Source: Thermomonospora echinospora
Lineage (GTDB): Bacteria; Actinomycetota; Actinomycetes; Streptosporangiales; Streptosporangiaceae
DNA: 64,000 nt
Direction of reading: 5' to 3'
Assembly: GCF_900108175.1 (NCBI RefSeq)
Contig: NZ_FNVO01000002.1
Coordinates: forward strand, 621,051-685,050
Part shown: positions 57,995 through 64,000 of the stretch, one piece after another
How positions within the stretch are numbered: position 1 is the first letter of the stretch
How the letters are laid out: every line of letters begins with the position of its first letter
Position numbers and translations under genes: made by a program
Notes under the pieces: generated by a model
The model's input: the letters and a program-made list of their open reading frames with translations, nothing else
What the model was told of the DNA's origin: nothing
The model's database searches: none

Positions 57995-59190
57995 CCGCCC
58001 CCGCCACGAGCACCAGCATCAGCACGCCGGACGCGGGCGTGCCGACCGCCGGGCAGGTGGCCGGGCGGCGCTGGCGGGCGTCCCGGGGCGTCGTGCTCAC
58101 CGTGCTGGCGCTGGTGGTGCTCGCCGTGGCCCTCGCCTCGATGCAGCCGTCCGTCGGTCCGCGCTACCTCGACCCCGAGTCGCCGAGCCAGGGCGGTTCC
58201 CGGGCGCTGGCCCAGATCCTCGGCCAGCGGGGCGTCCCGGTGCGGACGGTGCGCGACGCCCGCGAGGCGCTGTCGGCCGCGCGTCCCGACACCGTACTGG
58301 TGATCGTCCGGACGGAGCGGCTGACCGACGAGGAGCTGAACGCCCTGCGCGCCGCCCCCGGCGACCTGCTGCTGGTCGATCCGACCCAGCCCGCCCTGGC
58401 GGCCCTCGCCCCCGGGGTGCGGCCGGCCACCGGCAGCTTCCAGGAGGTCGCCGGTCCGGACTGCGCGCTGGACGCCGCCGTCCGGGCGGGAGAGGTCCGC
58501 TTCGAGCTGTCGCAGCTTTACCTGACCCCGCCCGGCGCCACCCGGTGCTACCCCTCCGAGGGACTGCCCCGGCTGGTCCAGCTCCCGGTCGGCGGCCGTA
58601 CGGTCACCGTCCTGGGTTCCGGCAACCCCCTCACCAACGACCGTCTGGACGAGCAGGGCAACGCCGCGCTGGCCATGAACCTGGCGGGGGCGAGGTCCTC
58701 GGTGGTGTGGCTGATCCCCGACCTGCCCGAGCCCGGCAGCACGAGGGCCCGCTCATGGCAGGACCTCGTCCCCCTGGGGGTGTGGCTGTTCGTGCTGCAA
58801 CTGGCCGTCGCGGTGGTGCTGGTGGCGCTGTGGCGGATGCGGCGAATGGGGCCCGTGGTGGCGGAGGCGCTGCCGGTGGTCGTACGCTCCGCGGAAACCG
58901 TGGAGGGACGTGCCCGGCTGTACCGGGCGCACCGGGCGCGGGGTAGCGCCGCCGAGGCGCTGCGCGCGGGGGCTCGCGACCGCCTGGTCCCGCTGCTGGG
59001 ACTGCCGCGCGGCGCCGCGCAGGATCCGTCCATGGCGCAGGAGATCGTGTCCGCCGTCGCGCGGCGGACGCAGTGGGACGAGCGGGTGATCGGCGGCGCC
59101 CTGTACGGTCCTGAGCCCGTGGACGACGTCCAGCTCGTCGGGCTGACCGACTTCCTCGACGACCTCGAAAGGCAGGTACGCCAGTCGTGA
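57991..59190 (+). CDS. DUF4350-domain membrane protein
   Basis: 399 residues. A membrane helix at about 30-50 leads to an extracytoplasmic domain like the DUF4350/GATase-like fold (about 60-250, QGGSRALAQILGQRGVPV), a second helix at about 265-285, and a cytoplasmic tail. It sits between DUF4129 and MoxR genes with 4-nt overlaps on both sides (ATGA, GTGA), so the three are made together. Confidence 0.88.
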   Translation: MTAPATSTSISTPDAGVPTAGQVAGRRWRASRGVVLTVLALVVLAVALASMQPSVGPRYLDPESPSQGGSRALAQILGQRGVPVRTVRDAREALSAARPDTVLVIVRTERLTDEELNALRAAPGDLLLVDPTQPALAALAPGVRPATGSFQEVAGPDCALDAAVRAGEVRFELSQLYLTPPGATRCYPSEGLPRLVQLPVGGRTVTVLGSGNPLTNDRLDEQGNAALAMNLAGARSSVVWLIPDLPEPGSTRARSWQDLVPLGVWLFVLQLAVAVVLVALWRMRRMGPVVAEALPVVVRSAETVEGRARLYRAHRARGSAAEALRAGARDRLVPLLGLPRGAAQDPSMAQEIVSAVARRTQWDERVIGGALYGPEPVDDVQLVGLTDFLDDLERQVRQS

Positions 59191-60203
59191 ACAATCCCGT
59201 CGAGCTCCACAAGGAGGAGCCGGGGGGCGCCGCCCCGTTGCCGGCGGACACCGCGGAGGCCAGGGACGCCCGGCAGGCGCTGACGGCGCTGCGCGGCGAG
59301 GTCGCCAAGGCCGTCGTCGGCCAGGACGCGGTGGTCACCGGGCTGGTGATCGCGCTGCTGTGCCGGGGTCACGTGCTGCTGGAGGGCGTGCCGGGGACCG
59401 CCAAGACGCTGCTGGTACGGACCCTGTCGCGGACGCTGGACCTGGACTTCAAGCGGGTGCAGTTCACCCCCGACCTGATGCCCGGCGACGTGACCGGCTC
59501 GCTGGTCTACGACAACCGGACGGCCGAGTTCGAGTTCCGCGAGGGGCCGGTGTTCACCAACCTGCTGCTCGCCGACGAAATCAACCGGACCCCGCCCAAG
59601 ACCCAGGCGTCTCTGCTGGAGGCGATGGAGGAGCGGCAGGTGTCGGTCGAGGGCGTCCCGCGTCCGCTGCCCGACCCGTTCGTGGTGTGCGCGACCCAGA
59701 ACCCCATCGAGTACGAGGGCACCTATCCGCTGCCGGAGGCCCAGCTCGACCGGTTCCTGCTGAAGCTGACCGTGCCGGTGCCCTCGCGCGAGGACGAGAT
59801 CGCGGTGCTGCAACGGCACGCCGAGGGCTTCGACCCGCGCGACCTGTCGCAGGTGAGGGCGGTGGCCGGGGCCGGGGATCTGGCGGCCGGGCGGCAGGCG
59901 GTCCGTGCGATCCATGTGGATCCGAAGGTCACCGGGTACGTGGTCGACCTGTGCCGGGCCACCCGGCAGTCCCCGTCGCTGCACCTGGGGGTGTCGCCGC
60001 GGGGCGCGACGGCGCTGCTGGCGACGGCGCGGGCGTGGGCATGGCTGTCGGGACGCGACTACGTCACCCCGGACGACGCCAAGGCGCTGGCCCGGCCGAC
60101 GCTGCGCCACCGCGTGCAGTTGCGCCCGGAGGCCGAACTGGAGGGGGCCACCCCGGACGGCGTCCTCGAAGGCATCCTCAACACCGTCCCGGTGCCGCGT
60201 TGA
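59187..60203 (+). CDS. MoxR-family AAA+ ATPase
   Basis: 338 residues. Walker A is GVPGTAKT, Walker B is LLADEINRTPPKTQ, sensor 1 is VCATQNPIEYEGTYPLPEAQ and the arginine finger region is LDRFLLK. MoxR ATPases act as chaperones that mature or activate partner proteins, usually the DUF58/VWA protein encoded next to them. GTG at 59187 overlaps the DUF4350 stop. Confidence 0.94.
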   Translation: MNNPVELHKEEPGGAAPLPADTAEARDARQALTALRGEVAKAVVGQDAVVTGLVIALLCRGHVLLEGVPGTAKTLLVRTLSRTLDLDFKRVQFTPDLMPGDVTGSLVYDNRTAEFEFREGPVFTNLLLADEINRTPPKTQASLLEAMEERQVSVEGVPRPLPDPFVVCATQNPIEYEGTYPLPEAQLDRFLLKLTVPVPSREDEIAVLQRHAEGFDPRDLSQVRAVAGAGDLAAGRQAVRAIHVDPKVTGYVVDLCRATRQSPSLHLGVSPRGATALLATARAWAWLSGRDYVTPDDAKALARPTLRHRVQLRPEAELEGATPDGVLEGILNTVPVPR

Positions 60204-60288
60204 TCGTTCCGATGGACCGCCACGACCTCGCGCAGCCGGCCTCCCGTACGGCCGTCCAGGCGCCCCTGGGCGCTCATGGGGGCGGGTC

Positions 60289-61581
60289 ATGGCGCTGACC
60301 GGGCGGCTGGGGTTGCTGGCGCTGCTGGGCGCGTTCGTCCCGCTGCTGCTACCGGGCTGGGGCACGCTGCTGGTGGTCTGGGGTGTGCTGCTGCTCGGCG
60401 TGGCGGTCGACCTCGCGCTGGCCGGGAACGTGCGCAGGCTCGCGCTGCACCGGGCGGGCGACACCAACGTGCGGCTGGGCGAGACCGCCACGGTCTCGCT
60501 CGTCGTGGAGAACCTCGGCCGGCGCCGGGTGCGGGCCCGTCTGCGGGACGCCTGGCCGCCCAGTGCGGCCGCCGCGCCCCGCGTCACCCGGATCGACGTG
60601 GCCGCGGGTGAGCGGCAGCGGGTCGTGACGACGCTGACGCCGACCCGGCGGGGCGACCGCCGGGCGGTCACCGTGACGATCCGTTCGGTGGGGCCGCTGG
60701 GGCTGGCCGCCCGCCAGCTGAACCGGCCCGCGCCGTGGACGCTGCGGGTGCTGCCGGGCTTTCCGTCCCGCCGCCATCTGCCGGGCAAGCTGGCCAAGCT
60801 GCGGGAGCTGACCGGCCGGCACGTGGCGCTGATCCGCGGCCAGGGCACCGAGTTCGACTCGCTGCGCGAGTACGTGGACGGCGACGACGTGCGCTCCATC
60901 GACTGGCGGGCCACCGCCCGCCGCGCCGACGTGGTGGTGCGGACCTGGCGGCCCGAGCGCGACCGCCGGATCTACCTGGTGCTCGACACCGGGCGCACGT
61001 CGGCGGGGCGGGTCGGCGACATCCCCCGACTGGACTGCTCCATGGACGCGGCGCTACTGCTGGGCGCGCTGGCCTCGCGCGCCGGCGACCGGGTCGACCT
61101 GCTGGCCTACGATCGGCGGGTGCGGGCCCGGGTCGAGGGGGTCGGCGGGCGCGGCATCCTGTCGGCGATGGTGCAGGCGATGGCGCCGCTGGAGCCGGAG
61201 CTGATCGAGTCGGACGCCGCCGGGATGGTCTCCACGATCATGTCCCGGGTGCGGCAGCGCTGCCTGGTGGTCCTGCTCACCGAGCTCAACCCGGCCGCGA
61301 TCGAGGAGGGCCTGCTGCCGCTGCTGCCACAGCTGACCGCCCGTCACCTGGTCATGGTCGCCGCGGTCGCCGACCCGCGGGTCGCCGAGATGGCGCGGGC
61401 CCGCGGTGACCTGGCGGCCGTCTACGACGCCGCCGCCGCGGAACGGGCCCGCGCCGACCGTAGACGCCTCACCGCCGAGCTGCGCCGGTACGGGGTGGAG
61501 GTCGTGGACGCCGCCCCCGACGACCTGGCCCCGGCCCTCGCCGACGCCTACCTCGCGCTGAAGGCCGCCGGCCGCCTGTGA
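60289..61581 (+). CDS. DUF58-domain protein (VWA-like)
   Basis: 430 residues. Two membrane helices at the N-terminus (about 5-45) are followed by a beta-rich part and the DUF58 core, GQGTEFDSLREYVDGDDVRSIDWRATAR (given as GTEFDSLREYVDGDD and RSIDWRATAR), ending in a VWA-like fold with LVLDTGRTSAG. It is the usual client of the MoxR protein encoded 85 nt upstream. It ends the plus-strand operon and converges on the SpoIIM-like gene; no clear terminator lies in the 55-bp gap. Confidence 0.92.
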   Translation: MALTGRLGLLALLGAFVPLLLPGWGTLLVVWGVLLLGVAVDLALAGNVRRLALHRAGDTNVRLGETATVSLVVENLGRRRVRARLRDAWPPSAAAAPRVTRIDVAAGERQRVVTTLTPTRRGDRRAVTVTIRSVGPLGLAARQLNRPAPWTLRVLPGFPSRRHLPGKLAKLRELTGRHVALIRGQGTEFDSLREYVDGDDVRSIDWRATARRADVVVRTWRPERDRRIYLVLDTGRTSAGRVGDIPRLDCSMDAALLLGALASRAGDRVDLLAYDRRVRARVEGVGGRGILSAMVQAMAPLEPELIESDAAGMVSTIMSRVRQRCLVVLLTELNPAAIEEGLLPLLPQLTARHLVMVAAVADPRVAEMARARGDLAAVYDAAAAERARADRRRLTAELRRYGVEVVDAAPDDLAPALADAYLALKAAGRL

Positions 61582-61636
61582 CGCCGCCCCTCCTTCGGCA
61601 CCTCCGGTGGAGAGCGGTCCGGCCGTGCCGGGGTGA

Positions 61637-62632
61637 TCAGCCGGTGGTGGGGGCCAGGTCGGGGCGCAGGTCGGAGTCGCCGGTCTCGCCCTGCCGGGCG
61701 GCGGGGCGGCCCAGGGCGACCACGTAGGCCAGGAAGGCCAGCTCGGCGACGACGCCGATGCCGATGCGCAGCCAGGTGAGATGCACCCAGCCGGTCACGA
61801 AGCCCTCGATCAGGCCCGACACCAGCAGCACCAGTACCAGGCCGAGCGCGATGGCGACCGTGGCCCGGCCCTCCTCGGCCAGCGCCCGGCCCCGGGTCCG
61901 CGGTCCCGGGTCGATGATCGTCCAGCCCAGTTTCAGGCCCGCCGCGCAGGCCAGGTAGACCGCGGTCAGCTCCAGCAGCCCGTGCGGCAGGATCAGCCCG
62001 AAGAAGACGTCGCCCTTGCCGTGGGCGAACATGAACCCGCCGACCTGGGCGAGGTTGAGCTGGTTGGCGAACAGCACGTACAGCGTCGGGATGCCGAGCA
62101 GGATCCCGAAGATCAGCGCCGTCGCGGAGACCCAGGCGTTGTTGACCCACACCATGAAGGCGAACGACTGGGCCGAGTGCTCGGTGTAGTAGTTGGCGAA
62201 GTCGTGCTCCACCAGCTGGCGAACCTCGTACGGAGTGGCCAGGGTCGCCTGCACCTCGGGATTGCGCACCAGCCACACCGCGTACACCAGCGAGAACAGG
62301 TTGCCCAGCACGGCCACGCCCAGCCACCACCACCGCATCCGGTAGGCGGCGGCAGGGAACGACCTGGTCAGGAAGCGGGTGGTGTCGCGCCACAGCGGCG
62401 CCTGGGCGCCCGCCACGGCCGCCCGTCCCCGCGCGACCAGCGACGACAGCCGGCCGACCAGCACCGGGTCGGGCGAGCTGGAGCGCACCACCGACAGGTG
62501 GGTGGCGGCCCGCTGGTACAGCTCCACCAGTTCGTCGATCTGCGCGCCGTCCAGCCGCCTGCTGTGGTTGATCAGCCACTCCAGGCGGGACCATTCGGCG
62601 TGATGGGCGGCCACATAGGCATCGACGTCCAC
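61637..62632 (-). CDS. SpoIIM-like (stage II sporulation protein M family) membrane protein
   Basis: 331 residues with a cytoplasmic N-terminal part (MDVDAYVAAHHAEWSRLEWL) and about six membrane helices. The SpoIIM/DUF95 boxes FMVWVNNAWVSATALIFGIL and ILPHGLLELTAVYLA are present. In actinobacteria this gene is regularly beside RDD and MoxR-DUF58 genes. In Bacillus SpoIIM is part of an engulfment hydrolase complex; a wall role here is plausible but not shown. Confidence 0.92.
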   Translation of the reverse strand: MDVDAYVAAHHAEWSRLEWLINHSRRLDGAQIDELVELYQRAATHLSVVRSSSPDPVLVGRLSSLVARGRAAVAGAQAPLWRDTTRFLTRSFPAAAYRMRWWWLGVAVLGNLFSLVYAVWLVRNPEVQATLATPYEVRQLVEHDFANYYTEHSAQSFAFMVWVNNAWVSATALIFGILLGIPTLYVLFANQLNLAQVGGFMFAHGKGDVFFGLILPHGLLELTAVYLACAAGLKLGWTIIDPGPRTRGRALAEEGRATVAIALGLVLVLLVSGLIEGFVTGWVHLTWLRIGIGVVAELAFLAYVVALGRPAARQGETGDSDLRPDLAPTTG

Positions 62633-62767
62633 CCGTGGAGACTAGCCGGTGGGGCCGTCGTTGCGCTGCGGGCCGGCTGACGCGGTACGCGCCGCGGCCC
62701 CGGAACCGGCAGACTAGACGGAGGGCTCCGACAGGCGCCGCGCACCGATCGCGAGGGGACGTGCTGG

Positions 62768-63811
62768 ATGGCCGAACTCGTCACCGGCGAGGCCGTGGCG
62801 CTGGATATCCGGGTGGCCCGCCTGGCCAGCCGGGCCTGTGCCCTGCTGCTCGATCTGATCTTCCAGATCATGATGCTCAACATCGTGCTCTACCTGGCCG
62901 CGGCGACCGAGGCGATCGCCGACGACGCGTGGGGCGTCGGGCTGGGCATCGTGGCGACGGCCGGTGTGCTGGTGGGCTATCCCTGCGTGTTCGAGACGCT
63001 GTCGCGCGGTCGGACGCTGGGCAAGCTGGCGCTGGGGCTGCGGGTGGTGGCCGACGACGGGGGGCCGGTGCGCTTCCGGCAGGCGTTCGTGCGGGGCTTG
63101 GCCGGCGTGGTGGAGATCTGGCTGCTGTCCGGGGCGCCCGCGCTGATCACCTCACTGTTCAACCGGCGCGGCAAGCGGCTCGGCGACGTGTTCGCGGGCA
63201 CCGTCGTCATCCAGGAGCGGGTGCCCGCCACGGCCATCTTCGGCCCGGTGGCGGTGATGCCGCCGCAGCTCGCGGGCTGGGCCCGGTCGCTGGAGCTGTC
63301 GCAGATCCCCGACGATCTGGCGCTGACCGCCCGGCAGTACCTGGCCCGCTTCTGGGAGCTGCTGCCCGAGGTGCGGGACGCGATGGGCCAGCGCATCGCC
63401 GACCAGGTACTGGCGGTGACCAGCCCGCCCCCGCCGCCCGGGGTGCGCCCGGAGATCCTGCTGTCGGCCGTCTTCGCCGAGCGGCGGCACCGCGAGGAGT
63501 GGCGCCTGGAGCAGCGCCGGCAACGCCGGATGCGGATGTGGTGGGGCCCCGGGCGGCCCGTTCCCGCGTCGCCCGCCGCGATGCATGTCGCCGGTCCCCC
63601 GCCCGTCCCCGCCGGACCGCAGGGACCGCCGATGCCGCCGCCGTTCAGCCCACCGGTCCCCGGCCGGCCGGCCTTCCTGCCGCCGACGGAGTACGGCTCG
63701 GGCCCCTACGCGCAGGTCCTGGCACCACCCGCGACCGGCCCGCAGCCCTACGCGCCCGACATGCGGGCTCCGGGATCCGGCGCGCCACCATTGAGGAACG
63801 ATCGTTCTTGA
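62768..63811 (+). CDS. RDD-family membrane protein
   Basis: 347 residues. The RDD domain lies at about 12-145: RLASRACALLLDLIF gives the first Arg and Asp, LSRGRTLGKLALGLRVV is the typical loop and RRGKRLGDVFAGTVV carries the last Asp. Three membrane helices are evident. The cytoplasmic C-terminal half is rich in Arg and then Pro. It is divergent from the SpoIIM-like gene. Its last codons overlap an inverted repeat that may be an operator of the next gene. Confidence 0.92.
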   Translation: MAELVTGEAVALDIRVARLASRACALLLDLIFQIMMLNIVLYLAAATEAIADDAWGVGLGIVATAGVLVGYPCVFETLSRGRTLGKLALGLRVVADDGGPVRFRQAFVRGLAGVVEIWLLSGAPALITSLFNRRGKRLGDVFAGTVVIQERVPATAIFGPVAVMPPQLAGWARSLELSQIPDDLALTARQYLARFWELLPEVRDAMGQRIADQVLAVTSPPPPPGVRPEILLSAVFAERRHREEWRLEQRRQRRMRMWWGPGRPVPASPAAMHVAGPPPVPAGPQGPPMPPPFSPPVPGRPAFLPPTEYGSGPYAQVLAPPATGPQPYAPDMRAPGSGAPPLRNDRS

Positions 63812-63837
63812 CTGAACGTTCCTAAATCAACTACGAT
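63796..63837 (+). promoter_or_regulatory. Promoter and operator candidates of the TetR gene
   Basis: TTGACT (63808-63813) and TACGAT (63832-63837) are 18 nt apart. A perfect 12-bp palindrome GAACGATCGTTC (63796-63807) precedes the -35 and a perfect 8-bp palindrome GAACGTTC (63814-63821) lies in the spacer. Both share GAACG arms, so autoregulation by the TetR protein is likely. Confidence 0.6.
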
Positions 63838-63844
63838 GATCCGC

Positions 63845-64000
63845 ATGGGCAGACCACGCGGATTCGACGAGGCCGAGGCGGTCCGGTCCGCGGCGACGCT
63901 GTTCGCCCGCCGCGGCTATGACGGCATTTCGGTCGACGACCTGGTGAGCCATCTCGGCGTGCACCGCAACAGCCTCTACAAGACGTTCGGCAGCAAGCGA
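63845..64000 (+). CDS. TetR-family regulator (cut by window edge)
   Basis: Only the first 52 residues are in the window. They hold the TetR helix-turn-helix: MGRPRGFDEAEAV, AATLFARRGYDGISV, and DDLVSHLGVHRNSLYKTFGSK, the last given as two parts DDLVSHLGVH and RNSLYKTFGSK. The -10 of its promoter ends 7 nt before the ATG, so transcription probably starts at the A of the ATG and the mRNA is leaderless. The ligand domain, and therefore the target, is not visible. Confidence 0.9.
   Translation, partial: MGRPRGFDEAEAVRSAATLFARRGYDGISVDDLVSHLGVHRNSLYKTFGSKR

Overview
The window is high-GC actinobacterial chromosome. The evidence is the tmRNA with its tag, a DasR-type GntR regulator, MtrAB-LpqB, an Rv3235-like protein next to SecA, the large 180-kDa-type NAD glutamate dehydrogenase, frequent GTG starts and third-position G/C throughout. 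Gene content and order point to Streptosporangiales/Thermomonosporaceae-like bacteria; this placement is inference, because no 16S rRNA gene is present. I see no prophage, insertion sequence, CRISPR array or tRNA gene. Nearly everything is core genome, with a few decayed or unusual loci.

Region 1 (1-11.8 kb) is the trans-translation and cell-division neighbourhood. It opens with an S26 signal peptidase-like gene, a fragment of an ECF sigma-factor C-terminus and an internally deleted alpha/beta hydrolase. The tmRNA gene (ssrA) follows on the minus strand. A minus-strand operon ftsE-ftsX-S41 peptidase-smpB-PBP-like gene comes next; the PBP-like protein has lost all three transpeptidase catalytic motifs. 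A 76-bp nested-hairpin element occurs twice in perfect inverted orientation, about 6 kb apart, flanking that operon. prfB lies beyond, divergent from ftsE, between two paralogous lipoprotein genes.

Region 2 (11.8-27.1 kb) is metabolic: NAD-glutamate dehydrogenase, a Ser/Thr kinase, an NlpC/P60 hydrolase, acetoacetyl-CoA synthetase, two HAD proteins (one with Asn at the nucleophile position), P5C dehydrogenase, a DUF6912-like protein and an acyl-CoA dehydrogenase.

Region 3 (27.2-41.0 kb) is an integrated amino-sugar locus. It has murQ, an RpiR/MurR regulator, a BadF-type sugar kinase and nagZ. Next is the minus-strand operon nagA-SIS deaminase/isomerase-EIIB-EIIA-HAD phosphatase-ptsH-ptsI, which diverges from a DasR/NagR regulator and the EIIC permease. 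Two dre-like operators sit in the divergent intergenic region. The locus should import and phosphorylate GlcNAc, recycle cell-wall MurNAc and GlcNAc, and feed glycolysis through glucosamine-6-phosphate.

Region 4 (41-55.1 kb) holds Rv3235-like, secA, an HGxxPAAW-like membrane protein, a YcaQ/AlkX-like glycosylase, a LuxR-type response regulator, long-form HPF with an 0.8-kb structured upstream region, ComF, lpqB, mtrB and mtrA. This order, as I recall it, is the Streptomyces secA-to-mtrA order.

Region 5 (55.8-64 kb) is the actinobacterial membrane-protein/DUF4129/DUF4350/MoxR/DUF58 operon, with SpoIIM-like and RDD genes. It ends in a TetR regulator, cut by the window edge, that appears to be leaderless.
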